Source of the DNA: Lasioglossum baleicum
Taxonomy: Eukaryota; Arthropoda; Insecta; Hymenoptera; Halictidae
Direction of reading: 5' to 3'
DNA length: 64,000 nt
Assembly: GCF_051020765.1 (NCBI RefSeq)
Contig: NC_134943.1
Coordinates: 8,184,001-8,248,000, forward strand
Shown: positions 47,119 to 59,579 of the stretch, piece by piece
Numbering within the stretch: the first letter of the stretch is position 1
Layout: each line of letters begins with the position of its first letter
Notes under the pieces: generated by a model
Databases searched by the model: none
What the model was told of the DNA's origin: nothing
The model's input: only the letters and a program-made list of their open reading frames with translations
Program-made: the position numbers and the translations under genes

Positions 47119-47483
47119 TATAACACTGACGTTTAATTTGATTTGGTTTGCCGGCGAATGTTTCAGTTGATGGTGGCGCGTGTGCGTCCATGATCGGAAT
47201 GCCGCTTAGGGTAGTGTGATAGCGATCCGGCGTGTACAATCTCGGATTCCAAGAAACACGGATTTCAATGCAACCGTTTTCACCGCGTAATTTCGGATGG
47301 GGCAAGAGAGAAACAAGCGAACCGAGAAGATGAATACGTGTTCTGTTTGTGTGTGTGTGTATGCGTATGCGTCCTTTCGTCGTCGAAGAAGCGCGACCAG
47401 CGTCCGATAGGAAGATCTATGTCAATTTGATCCGGAAGAGAGAGACTTCTGTGAGCCTCGAGTCATAAAGTCTCGAGTAGTAT

Positions 47484-49873
47484 TTATATCGCGCTGACGA
47501 TAGTGTCGCGGTGCTTTTGCGCCATGATCCCGACCTGACAGCTGTCCGCGCTCGATCTCGGACTAATGTTACACTCGATCATGGATCCGTTCCGTTTCTG
47601 CACCACCACCGATCGAAACTCGCCGCACTCGCTAGTCGACGGTTGGTTCCCTCGGGCACGAGCACCTTTCGTCAGGATCCTCTTGAACGCTTCCCGGAAC
47701 TCTGTGTTGAATATGCTGTAGATGATCGGGTTGAAGGCCGAGTTGCTGTAGCCGAGCCAAGTGAGTACCTAAAACAAGTTTTTACATAACTCTCTGCACT
47801 CGTTATGCAGGTCATTGCATTCATTTGTCACGTGGCAGAGCATACTTCATTTTCAATCAGATGTCTGCAATTACCCTATAGCAGGGGCCGGCAAACTATG
47901 GCCCGCGGGCCAAATCCGGCCCGCGAGGTTAATATTGTGCTTTACATGAAAAAATTAAGATTAAAATAATCAGATAATCATTAAAAATAAATCAAATAAC
48001 ATAAAATAAAAAAATTATGTAAAAATATCATTTCCTAGTAAGAAAATTTTGAACCTGTCGTTTTTGTTGCTCTAGGAGTAGTATTATCTGGCCCTTTCCA
48101 AAAAAAGTTTGCCGACCCCTGCCCTATAGGACAGCGGTTTCCAACCTTTATGCCACTACACCTCCCCGAAAAATTTTTTTTTATTACAAAAAAGTGGAAA
48201 CAAAAAGTTTGGCGCCTCCCAGGCTGGAAACCGCTGCTATAGGGCTCGAGCAAAGTTTGCGGAAGAGCGAGTCGTACCTGGAACGCCCGGACTGATATGC
48301 AGGTCTTGCAATACGCGGCGACGATGTTGACGCAGAAAAAGGGTACCCAGCAAATTAAGAAAACACCCATAATGACGCCGACGGTAATGGCGGCCTTATG
48401 ATCGGACACGTGATAAGGGCTCGTCGGCTTCGTTTTTGTCGGCGGTTTCGGCGGCTTGTTCCGAGCGCTCTTCCCGCGAAAGCTCTTGGCCATTGATGTG
48501 TCCGACAGCTTCGTCACTGCCCGGATGCTTTTCACGTGTTTCTGCGCGTAACAATAGAGCCTGCGAACAATACGATCGATTAATTTCACACCGAAAAACC
48601 ACGCGAAACGGCGACGATCTTGTTCTTTCGACTAGTCGCGTCGTTTCTTTCCACGAGCACGGTTTCTCCTCGTTAGCGTCGCGTTTTTTACTTTAGTGCT
48701 TTGTTTGTAGCTTTGGCGACCTCGGCCAGGCAATTTGCGGACAGCGTGAACGAGGAGAAACCGTATAGCTCTCGGTTTTTATTCGAAATATGATTCGGCA
48801 ACGCTCACCTGCAATAAATTCCCAGCATTACGATGCAGGGCACGTAAAAAGATATGGAAGAGGAGACGACCGCGTAGGTGGGTGTAAGGTCTAAGGCGCA
48901 CGTATAGTTTTCCTAAAAGACACAAAACGATGGAGGAGTGTGGACGCATTGTCGTGTCTCATCGTCGATTCTCGTTTCCACCCAATCATTCTTTTTTTAT
49001 TTCGCGATCTTTAAAAGTCAGGGTGTACGACGCGTACCTCAGGGCTGTCGTCGTAATCTTTGGATTGTTCTTCTCCTGCCCGGTGAAGGCCTAGGCTAAT
49101 CGGTACAAAGGATATAAGTGCTGCGAGCAGCCACACGATTACGATCCCGGCGACCGCCACTCTCCTCGTTACCCAACGACCGTATCTGTTCGACAGAAAC
49201 ACCATCATTTTATCGTACGAGCCTCGTGTTTATTATGGTCGCCGCGAATATCAACTATATAAAATTATACAAGTGCATCTTAAGGTTGCGAATCTTCACA
49301 GAGAAAATGTTCATTTATAATTTATTCGATCTTCAGAATAATTTTAATACTTTGCACTACGATTATTTACCCCTCGACGACAATCTCGAAATCTTTATCG
49401 CGAATCTGACTCAAATGTTATGGTACAAGGGATTAAATAGAATTTAAAAAGAAAGAAACTCACCTGAGGGGATCCTTGATATGGATGTAACGGTCGAGGG
49501 ATATCGCGCATAGATTCAAAATGGAGGCAGTGCTGCACATAACATCGAACGCGATCCAAGTGTCGCAGAACCGCGGGCCGAACATCCAATATCCGAGGAG
49601 ATCGTTGACCCCGGCGAACGTCATGACCAGACAGCCGACGAACAGGTCGGCGATCGCGAGGGACGCCAGGAACAGATTCCCTATCCTCCGTAGCCCACGG
49701 TCCGTGTAAATTGCCACGCAGACGAGGATGTTGCCCGCGACGGATAAAAATATCAATATCAGGAAGAGGAAACCTGAAAGATAAGCCCGGAACCAACTCG
49801 GATAGAATCGACAGGATTTCGTGCGAATGGCTTGCTCGCCCCTCGAACAACTGCGAAAATAACATCTCTCCAT
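47484..49873 (-). CDS. Dop1: D1-like dopamine receptor (Dop1)
   Basis: Five minus-strand exons: 49873-49464 (5' limit uncertain), 49185-49038, 48912-48809, 48560-48278, 47768-47484. It is a rhodopsin-class GPCR coupled through Gs to adenylyl cyclase in insect neurons. Membrane helix 1 is LILIFLSVAGNILVCVAIY and helix 2 contains LASLAIADLF. Helix 3 has the amine-binding aspartate in FDVMC and the DRY motif in SLDRYIHI. Helix 5 has the serines of VVSSSISFY; helix 6 has FLICWVPFFC and helix 7 SAFNPIIYSIF. The protein ends IVSAI, as in fly Dop1R1. Loop 3 has a basic KPPKPPTKTKPTSPYH stretch. The methionine at 49873 is only the first in an open frame. An acceptor-like AG just before the codon for SWFRAYLSG (exon from 49796) suggests that the true amino end is in an upstream exon. 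Two hAT MITEs lie in the last intron. Confidence 0.93.
47882..48121. mobile_element. hAT MITE with CAGGGGCCGGCAAACT ends
   Basis: It begins CAGGGGCCGGCAAACTATGG and ends AGTTTGCCGACCCCTG. Perfect 8-base duplications CCCTATAG flank it (47874-47881 and 48122-48129). The CAGGGGTCGGCAAACT-type end is a well-known hAT signature. It is inserted in the last Dop1 intron. Confidence 0.93.
48132..48236. mobile_element. Second hAT MITE with CAGCGGTTTCCAACCT ends
   Basis: It begins CAGCGGTTTCCAACCTTTAT and ends AGGCTGGAAACCGCTG. The flanks are CTATAGGA (48124-48131) and CTATAGGG (48237-48244), an 8-base duplication with one mismatch. The left duplication overlaps the right duplication of the first hAT MITE. 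Confidence 0.9.
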
Positions 49874-50104
49874 AGAACCGGGCCTTCCCGATTAAAATCC
49901 TTAACAATCCACTAGTTGTTTCCGATAGATAGCCTTTCAGACTGGCTCTGTCGTCATACGAAAATGTTTTCAATCTCCTCACAACCAGCGAGACAAGAAT
50001 CCTTCTACAACAAGTAGCAACTCGACTCTTTGAGATGTCTATGCAATTTAGTCTCTGTTCTATTGCAATTTTAATTTTCATTATCTAACTTATATTAGTT
50101 ATAT

Positions 50105-51834
50105 ACAGGGGGAGTTATCTAACGTTATTACCTCAAATATGTTTGTTGTTTGCAAAGTTACATTAAATGTCTTCAGGACACATACGATACCAAAAATGTT
50201 TGTTTTTATGTAATTTGTTTTAGAGATATCAAGGTCACCGTCATTTTTTTAAAACGGAACCACCCTTTTTTGAACATGTGCAATGATAATCTCTTTCATT
50301 ACGAATTCAGTGACTATAATTACTCAAGGTCACGGACAGAAAAAACGTATAAAACTAAACTATATGCAAGCAGAATACTTGTATTTTATAAATGTTCGAA
50401 ATGATGGCCGTCTACGTCGATACATGCCTGTAAACGGGCTCTGAAGGAATGTTGAATTTTGACAAGTACATCCGAGGTGATATTCGCACATGCTGTGATG
50501 ATACGCTGATGAATATCTTCATCTTCATCTGTTGTTGGAGCATTCTTGTACACAGTCTCTTTTAGCAGACCCCGCAAAAAGAAATCCAGTAGATTTAAAT
50601 CAGGCGAACGTGTTGGCCATGAAACAATTCCATCTCGTCCAATCCATCAGTTTGGAACCTAGAATCCAACATTTCTCTTGCTACTCCATGCATAATGAGC
50701 AGGATAGCCGTCATGTTGATACCACATATCATAGCGGTTTTGCAAAGGGACATTTTGCAACGAAATTGGCAGATCTTCTTGCAACAATTGAGCATATTTT
50801 TGTCCTGTCATCGTTCCGGTAATGAAGTATGGTCCGATTACTTTTTCATTCAAAATACCACACCATACGTTTACGCTTCATTGTCTTTTCTGGTCAATTT
50901 CTCGAAGCCAATGTGGATTACCAACGGACCAATAATAAGCATTCCGTAGATTAATTGAAGTAAACTTCAAATCGCTTTCGTGTAATTTCTGATGTAGCGA
51001 TATGAACTCCAGATGACCGCCAGAACTCGTATTACGCTACTTTGACTCATGCTTGCTTCTCGGGCAATTTCTCTCGTACTCACATGTGGATTGACAGCTA
51101 TACCTGCTAAGATATTAATTTCATTGTCTTCAATAGTCGTGGGATTTATTTGTTTACACTTTCTTATATCTACACTTCCAGTATTTCTAAATAACTTGTA
51201 GGTATTTGTAAAAGTCAGCCTGAAAGGAGTGTTTCGCTCAGGGTACCTTTCTTCATAAAGCAATCGGGCCTGCAGTGCATTTGTCTACATTCACAGTAAA
51301 CCGTTATCATGTCACACCTTTCAATCATTGAGTAAGACATAGCGGAATATTCTGCTTCCATATTTTAGTTTTATACGTTTTTTCTGTACGTGATCTTGAA
51401 AGACCATGAAAGGGACTATTGTAGATGTTGACGAAACAGTAGTTCCATTTAACACTAAACCTACCACGGTCAAATGACCGGTTTTATAGATTCCCCAATT
51501 ATCGAAATTATAAAGGTTTATTTATGGAAAATAATGGAATAAATCTCCTTGTCCAAGCATATATTGTATTGAAAATTACAGACGATCTCAATAAATTCAG
51601 TGTTGCCATTTTTCTAAGGCAATATTTAACCGATACTTTTAATGCTTGGTAGATTTAGTGTTAAAAAATGGAGGCGACCTTGATATCTCTAAAAAAAATT
51701 ACATAAAAACAAAAACTTTTTTGGTATCGTATGAGCCCCATTTTACCATTCAACATTGTCCTCAAGACATTTAATGTATCTTTGAAAATAACAAAGATAT
51801 TTGAGGTGATATAACGTTAGGTGACTCACCCTGT
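50105..51834 (-). pseudogene. Decayed DNA transposon with DUF4817-type HTH and DDE transposase remnants
   Basis: Terminal inverted repeats of about 150 bases, ACAGGGNGAGTNANCTAACG at each end, are flanked by TA. On the minus strand, 51263-50967 encodes an amino-terminal helix-turn-helix region (LLYEERYPERNTPFRLTF then ISTREIAR-like VSTREIAREASMSQSSV). Around 50853-50659 lies a catalytic-core fragment with MWYQHDGYPAHY, and 50577-50386 gives the carboxy part. The fragments are in different frames and separated by stops, so the gene is dead. The pattern fits insect Tc1/mariner-related elements with a DUF4817 helix-turn-helix. A TTAA-flanked MITE has inserted at 51453-51660. Confidence 0.82.
51453..51660. 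mobile_element. piggyBac-type MITE nested in the decayed transposon
   Basis: It begins CACTAAACCTACCACGGTCA and ends TGGTAGATTTAGTG, with TTAA at 51449-51452 and 51661-51664. It is the same family as the element at 10815-10998. Confidence 0.87.
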
Positions 51835-54120
51835 ATAAGCCCTGCCTCATATACAGTGACGAGGAGAAAAAGATTGCATAATGTTGTTGTCTATCGGACA
51901 GCGAGTTAAGGGTTGAAAATTCTCAAGTACAACCTGCGTCTAGAAAAGAATGGACATCGGAAGATTCGGAGCGTTGTATTTTACGAAGAAAGTCTAAACT
52001 TTCATGTCAGTATCATTGTTCAATTCAAAAGAAAGCTTGAACGCTCGGTTGAGAGTAAAGCTCGAACGGTTGAAAAGATTGTGAAGCAACCGGTTGCACG
52101 CGGAGGCGCGATATGCTAGGAAGAGCGCAGAATGGACGAAACGTGGAAGGCACACGGAGATTGGACGAGGTCGGATCAAACGTTTTCGTGACCGCCTCGG
52201 CTTCTCGCGGAGGGTTGTCTTTGAGGGGCGAGTCGCGATCGATCAAATGGGAGAGGTTTAGCGAACCAACTAGAAGCACCGACAACAGCGAGAAAGCGTC
52301 TTCAGGCAGATCTTCTTCTTCCCCTTCTGTCACATTATTCTGCGAACAGAGAAGAAAAACGTTGCATCGGTGTGTCATCGAAACGGTGTTTGCTTCTTTT
52401 CGTGCGGACAATGAGTCTCACGGTGTACTACAGTCGAAGTGTATCTAAACAAACGTGTAAACATGCTTTGGTGGATCTGTTCGAATGTATGTATACTTAG
52501 GTACATCTCGAGGGACAATCGTGCACACTAGTGGAAATATTAAACACGTAACGAAGTTGGCGAAAATAAATATTTTATTCGCTCATCTATAATGCGGAGC
52601 AAAAATTGCGAATTGACATGTATCAAATTGAATTGAACTCGATCTGATTTGTGTTAATTCGAAGTTGCTTGCAACGCGGTACGAATTAATCGCGTTTTAG
52701 GTGGGTTCGCTGTAGTTTTATATTTCCAGCGGTTTTGTGTTTCCCGTTGAAAATATTTTCGACGCGGCAGAGGTTTCTGACTGCGAGGACAGCGTACACA
52801 TATAGCGTGTGGCGGAATGCCCGCGTTCCACGTTCGGATACTTCTATTTTCTCCTGTTATTTTCCCGATATTTCACGGCAAAGCTGCAGATACACCCAGG
52901 AATACTCTCGAGATTCGTATTCACGGAAAATCGATAGTACAGACGGACCAAGATGACGTTGGGTTTACAGGCTCTTTACTTCCGCTTGAACGCGTTGTCT
53001 GTCAAGCCGTGTCCTATCTCGCCTCGAAGACACGTAAAAATATCGTGGCGAGGGTGCCAGGGGGAATATCTATGAATAGAGTCGGCCGGGCACCGTTTCT
53101 AGAATTTCGCTTTCTCCTCTCATTATCATACGCTAATGAGATTTGAGACGGCGACACGCGTTCCAAGCACCTGTCGGACGCGTGGTGTACCATCCGCTCG
53201 AACAACCCATTCCAGTGTTACACCTGTTTTCCGCATCGATTTCACGCCCATCCTATCGAAGGATTTCGAAAACACTCACAGGAACTCTCTCGGGTGTCGA
53301 TAAATCTTCCTATCGATCGAGATCGACTGATTTCGTCGCCAGATCTTTAACGCTTTCTCTATCAGCTATTATTTAACCCTTTGTAGTCTGAGCTACTTTG
53401 ACTTGAAAATTAAACGTTTCTTCCGATCTAGAATAATTCCATTGTATATGATTCTTTCAAATTTATGGATATGGAATTGATAATACCTCGTACAATACTT
53501 AAATGTGTAGTAACATTGATTAGATACCAATATATTTTATAATGTAAACAATATTGTAAATAATGGTCCAGCAATTTTTAGTGGCAACTCTGAGTCATGC
53601 CTCGATCGTTACGGGTTAATAGTTTCAAAAGTCTGTGATGCATCAAGGATTTCTCAGAAAATCTTTCAATAGCAATTTTAACTTAGAGCCAACGGTCAAA
53701 CAACTTTTATTTGGGATTATTGTGCGAAGCGAAAGTTTCCTGTCGCATTCGGAGAATTTCACAAATCAGTTTCAAAGAAAAGGTCCCGCCGTGGAATTCG
53801 CGAGCAGGTAAACTTTGGGACATTTCGTTCACAGGTAATCAGTAAATGGAAAGTGCAGTTTCTTCGAAGCGAACACACGTAACTCTCGATGTTGCGTATC
53901 CATTCGTCGAGAGGCAAGAACGTCGCAAAACGACGGACCAATTCGCTACTGGGTATTCTACGGTAGTTCTTGCAGTAAAAGAAGTTCGAGTTTTTGAACT
54001 CCGTGGGGTTCGTTCGGCTCGCGAATCGTCGGAGATAGAAATCGACGAACAATTTCCAATTTTCTCCGGTTCGCTTTCTTCCCAACACCGAAACCCACTT
54101 CCGCTGTTCGCGTGCACACG

Positions 54121-54150
54121 AGATAGAGAAAGAGAGAGAGAGAGGGGGGG
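54121..54150. repeat. GA/G microsatellite
   Basis: GAGAGAGA run ending in a nine-base G tract. Confidence 0.85.
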
Positions 54151-56054
54151 GGATTCCGGCTATTCAGGAGTGTAGAAATTTATGGTCGTGTTTAGCTGGA
54201 ATAATCGAGTCCCCGGAGCGTCCGTAGAAATCGAAACTTGTCTCCGATCGTCTCGTTAATCTTCGGGGGGAAAGCGAAATTTGCGTTTCGGAGGATCGTT
54301 CGGGAAACCCGTAGATCGATCTGTCATCTTCCGAACGTTTTCTCCTTCGCCTAGTGTTTCCCTCGATCGCCTGGGAATTTTCCATTTTTACGGGGAAAGA
54401 GCAACCTCTCGCAACAATTGCGATCGCGCAGCGTCTCTATATAATGGCTTTTTGTGTTCTCTTCGACGAGACAGAACGAAATAAAGTATCGTTCGTGTAT
54501 CGCGAATTGGCTGAGATATTTACGTACGAGAGTTTTCTTTGCGATTGTACCCGCTTCCCGGCTACAAACTTCTTTCTTCGCCGGATGTTAATATCCGTTT
54601 CTGTTCCTGGCGCGATCTTTCAGTTGCTCTCTTGCAGCTGGTCTTTCTCCTGTTCCCGTTCGTTTGCGTGCGCTGCTGCACTTGCAACAGCGCATCGTAA
54701 AGTTGAAAAACGGAATCTTCCCGAGAACGAATAAATAACTAAACAAGCAATTACCCACGCGATTCCCTTTTCTCTTAGGCTCCGACGTGTTGCATTTAAC
54801 ATACGTTCGCCGAGAAGCAACGGACGCTGCAACGGAGTCGAACACGTCCGTCTCTGTCCTAGACGCAGAGTATACCATGCAGCGAATCACGAGAGGAGAA
54901 CAACCATAATTCAGACGATTCGTTGGACACAGCTGAACACCGTGTCATCGGAACCCCGGGGAAATTCCTCCAGAGACCTACTTTGCCCATGTTTTGACAA
55001 ATTCCGAGCTCCTTTCCTTCATAATTTTTTTGTTCAATCTTCGTACTCTTTCGAATTGCACGTACCCATTTTTACCACAAATGCATGAAATCGATTAATT
55101 GAAAATAAGAATATAACCAGGGTCGATACGAGAGGAGTAAACATTAGAAATTGTGTAAGAGCATGATTGGATGTTTTAAGAATCGAATATTTCGCTCGGC
55201 ATTATTACGAAAGCTTAGTCGTCCGTGGTTAATTGTTTCCACGATTTTTCTGCTCATTGAATCGATTCCGAGTTTCTTGTTTCTCATTATCGGCGTCGTT
55301 TATCCCGGACACTCGATTCCTCTTTGCCTCGACATTTCGGTCACGTTCCCTCTCTTTCTCTTCTGTCTCTTCTCTCCTAATTTGCGCAAGTTGCGGATAA
55401 CGGAGCCTCGAGTTTCAGTCTAAATGGAAATCGAACTCCGCTTTTCTCCGCAGCAATTATGGAGCCACGTTCCGTCGCTCGTCCCTGTCGAGGGCCACGG
55501 AATCGGTTCCGTGGTGATCTTTGCGGTTTCCGTCTCGACTTTTTCACGAATAACGTAAAGTTCCGAGGGAATTGCGCGATGGGTTCGCGCGACAGGGCGG
55601 GGGAAACTTTTTCGAGGGAACTGCTTCTCCGCCGGGGGAACAATAGGAGCACGGTAAACGGGAAAACGGAGAGGGGAAACACGGGAAACGGGACGCGTCG
55701 CGCGTCGGCTCTGGAATCGAGTTACCGCGCGGCGCGCGTGAAAAATGAACGTCGAGTTGCGACGAATCGCGCACGGCCGCCAAATAAATATTTGATTCTC
55801 CATTATCACCGTCGCTTGCCCGATTTGGACGGGACAGTCGCGAAACGGCGAACAATGGTCGCATTCCCGGTTCTCGGGCAACGGAAAAATTATTGTCCTG
55901 CGTGCGTTTTCACGCTGTCCTGCCGGTTTCCCCGGTTGTTGCTACAGTTATCGTTCATTTATTTACGGGACACGCCGCCCGCGCGAACACCCCCAGCATA
56001 TTTGTTGGACAATAATAGCACTAGTTCCGCCGACAATGAATTTAATGCAGTTTT

Positions 56055-56160
56055 AAGGTCGGTTTATCTTATTGTTAGCAAGTCCAGGCCAGTCGGAAAG
56101 AACCTTACTACCCTGGTTTTGTATCCGGTATTTTAGCTTTTCGCAAAATAAACCGACCTT
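56055..56160. repeat. Inverted repeat AAGGTCGGTTTAT ... ATAAACCGACCTT
   Basis: Two perfectly complementary 13-base arms are separated by about 80 bases. It could be a very short MITE or an RNA hairpin; no target duplication was recognised. Confidence 0.7.
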
Positions 56161-56873
56161 TAATCGACTAATATATTGTAAGGAAAAGCCGTCTTTATTT
56201 GTAAAAAGCCCTAAGGACGCACGGATAACCAATCGTTGGTGACAGACGTGTTTGTCGCGGGCGATCGTAACTTTACAATTCTTTTGTTATTTATGATTCT
56301 CTGTTTTTATGAATTTAGTTGTGTATACGCACATACATACATCTTCCGTACTTCAACCCTATAATACTTATGCATACAGATATATTTACTTATTTATTGT
56401 TCGTTCCAAACCCCCCGTGCGAACAGCGTCCCGGGTTTTTTCTCTGCCGGGAGCATTTTCGTGAAATTTTCCCGCTGCGAGCATTTCCATGAGATTTTCT
56501 CACCGGGACATTAACTTTTAATTCCGCGGCTGCACTCGGACGCGGTACATCGCTGTGTCGACGAATGGAACGTCCGGCAAATGTCCCCTGTTCCCCAAGA
56601 ACAGTCGGGCTGCGAATGGACAGAGCGCGCATAATTGTGCCATTAAACGAACGCGAAACGCTTGAACGTTTCCAATCGACTGTTTCGATCGATGCGGCTC
56701 GCGATATCGTCGAACGCGCGATGTCCGGATAATAGAAGCATCGAGATTTAACCGAAAAACGGTGGAGTGTTACGAGTGTTGCGATGTTTCCGATGCGAGT
56801 AACGACGGAACATCGTGTTAACTTCCACGATACGTGGTACAGATTCACGGAAATCAAGTAAGCACGGGACTTG

Positions 56874-57135
56874 AACCACGCCTACTTGGGGCATTCTAAA
56901 CAAGACAAAACCACGCCTACTTAGAGCACTCTAGTTACAGTGGCTGTAACAAAACCACGCCTCTTCGGGGCAGTCTACGGAGAGAGGCACCGAGATCACG
57001 CCCATTTAGGGCACTCTACGCGGAGGGCAACGAAGCCACGCCCATTACGTTATTCAGGCACTTCAGACACCAAAAGCAACGAAACCAGACCTATTCAAAG
57101 CATTCTATGTCGTCGTGGGAACTAGACCACGCGCC
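56874..57135 (+). repeat. Degenerate minisatellite with ACCACGCCTACTTGGGGCA-type units
   Basis: About six units of 37-48 bases start near 56875, 56912, 56956, 56996, 57034 and 57082. Each contains (A/T)CCACGCC(T/C) followed about 9 bases later by GGGCANTCTA. Units differ by substitutions and small length changes, so the array is old. Confidence 0.8.
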
Positions 57136-59579
57136 GGATTGTGGTACTCCAGCAATTATACTTTCGCTAAACTTTGGATTAGGAATTTAAATCTTCAGCA
57201 ACCGCCGAAAACGCGAGTTCCGGTGAGCGTATTCATCGGGGCGACACACTAGAGTTCTAGAAGTATTTGCGAACAGTTTGCAAACTGTTTCCCGGCGAGT
57301 GCCGAGCCCTTGACACGCCGGAAAGTGGAATCCAATGGGACGACGACGTTCCCTTGTCTGTTCACGACGCGTTCGCTGGCAAAGTCCGCCGCGGTCCCTG
57401 TAAAATAAACGAGCGCAGCCGCGAATGTAATTTCGCCAGATAACTTCAAAAAAACTCCGTCTATTCGAGGGAAATGGTTTCTTTATTCGACCCTCGTATT
57501 CACGGGGAGATGGTATTGTCCGGAGCCGCGTCGTTGTTCCGCGAGAACTTTCTCGTTTTCGCTCGACTGCAGGCGAGGGCGTCTTTCGCCGTTCGTAACT
57601 TGTAATTCGAGATTACGGGCACGAACTCCGACCAATCCTACGGCGATTCGATAAGGAAAGTTCGCGGCGCGGAGATTCCGTCGGATTTCCTCCCGCCTTT
57701 CCGATTGCGTCCGCAAATATTAGACTTTCGCAGCAGTGTCACGCAGTCGAGCACTTTGCCAGTCACTCGGACAAAGAAATCCGAAGGACAACTCTCGGCC
57801 CGTTTACGCCAAGTTCTCGGGGCAGTCTCGTCCCCGTGATTTTAGCAAATTTCAGCATCCGCAGGGTTCACCGTGGACGCAACGAAAAAGCGAAACATCT
57901 CGCGCGCCTCATTACGGACCGAGTCTCGAGCGAGGACCGTCAAAAGCCGTTCCCGAGTCAAAGGATTCGGCATCCCGACGTTTCTGTGGAAAAATTACTT
58001 TCTTGCGGCCGTTCTTCCGTGTGAAACGGGACGAGATTGCTTCGCGGGCTTGTTTTAATAACGACTACGTTGTTGGACCTCTTGTGGTTCGATAGTGCTC
58101 TGTGGGGCATTGGAGCGACGGAGGTCCGCCCACTCGGGCCACTTTGGACTCGAGACGCAACGGAACCGAGCTGATTGAAGTTTCATAAAGAAAAACAACG
58201 GTTTCAGGTTTACAATTTCTTCTCTTTGATCTTCAATTTATTTCGTTCCCTCGAATGAGATAAACTGATGACATTTCAAAGGCTAGAAACGCAGGGGCGG
58301 CAGCGAGAAGAATCCTGTAGGAGATCATGCTTAATTAAGGCGCGCCGTGCAGCCGTATCGCCGAAACAACGACGGCTGTACATACCATTTTCAAGACAGC
58401 AGTAAAGCCCCGTCTTTTCGGAGCAATCTCCCGCGCCAGCTGAAAATCCGTGAACTCATCGCGCCGTCACGACGGAGGAAATCTAAGAAAACTGATTCTC
58501 TTTTACATCATTCTTTTATTTCCCGTCCGTCTTTTTATGCCCCGTCGTAGGGAACTTTATGCTCGACACAGAGATTCTGCTTTTCCTCGTGCCTTGTAGA
58601 CGATCGATCCTGGGGATCCAAGATCGAAGGATGTTCCTGGAGTAGCGGAGTCCTCGGCGGTTGCCGAAGAGGAGGAGCTTTAATTAGTCGAAATTCGAGC
58701 CGGGTGCCTCGTCCGCGTTCTTCGTTCGCTCTTTCGGTCTTAAGGAGCGGGCTTTCTTCCGAATTCTGTGAAAAGAGCAACGAGCAGGACGTCGCGTCGT
58801 TTCTCTCGTATTCCCCCACCGGTCCCGGTGTCTTTTCGCCGTCAGGAATTTGTCACGGATATCTACGGGCGTCCCTTCGAGCCCAAGGTCGCCGGATTCC
58901 CCGGAACGTGACCCGCGAGCGTAAACGGCGTCGTCATCGGCGTCGTTTTCGAGATTCGTCGAATTTGGCCGTCGGATAACAGGGCACGATAGCTTCTTGG
59001 CCGATGCGGTCGCGAGCGTCGGGGAAAAATTGATTTTCCTTAAAGCCGCGCACACACGGCACACGATTACGTTTATCGATCACGCGTCCGACCACCGGTC
59101 GCTTTATTTTCAGCGTGGTCGCCGCCGCTGGTTCGACGGATTCCAATACACGCGATTGTTGCGAGCGGATTCGCTAAACTAACGGGAGACACTCTGAACT
59201 GACGTCTACGGGTCTTAATGAAACTCTGGGAGGACGTAATCCTTGCGAAAATATTAAACTCATATTTCTTTTTATCGGCCATATCGAAGGGGTGAAAACA
59301 GCCCCTACATATGGGGTGAAATCATATTCGGTCGTATATCTCGGAAACCGTGAAAGCTAGAGGGATCGTTCATAAAGGAAAATTTGTGATTCTTTCAATA
59401 AACAATTCAGCTACGTACACCTATTTTAAATATGTCCTCGCGCAGGAGGGGTGCATACACAAGTATATGGTTCATCCATGTAAACCAAAATGTTTAGATA
59501 TTTTCAGAAAAATTGTGCAGCTTTAGAGATTATAGAGATACGGTATCTCAGATACCTATACCTATGAGATCCTGAATAT

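Larger units (their letters stand above)
43852..47483. other. Convergent intergenic region between MARS2 and Dop1
   Basis: No gene supported. The MARS2 poly(A) signal is at 43924. From 44600 on, the sequence alternates AT-rich and CpG-rich blocks, with a CT microsatellite at 45361-45430 and the MITE at 46911-47118. A long 3' UTR of Dop1 may fill part of it. The longest open frame (44341-44790, plus) starts as random-looking sequence and runs into a CT-rich tract. Confidence 0.5.
51835..59579. other. Gene-free G+C-richer region upstream of Dop1
   Basis: No exon could be supported on either strand; the many medium-length open frames are expected from the higher G+C content and lack any recognisable domain. 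It holds a GA microsatellite (about 54121-54150), the hairpin at 56055-56160 and the tandem repeat at 56874-57135. Given its position it may include distal 5' exons or enhancers of Dop1, but the sequence alone does not show this. Confidence 0.45.

Noticed and set aside
49395..50081. 228-residue open frame on the minus strand
   Set aside because: It is the alternative frame of the Dop1 first exon plus upstream noncoding DNA.
55459..56136. 225-residue open frame and its antisense partners
   Set aside because: Arginine-rich translation typical of CpG-rich noncoding DNA open in several frames at once; no recognisable features.
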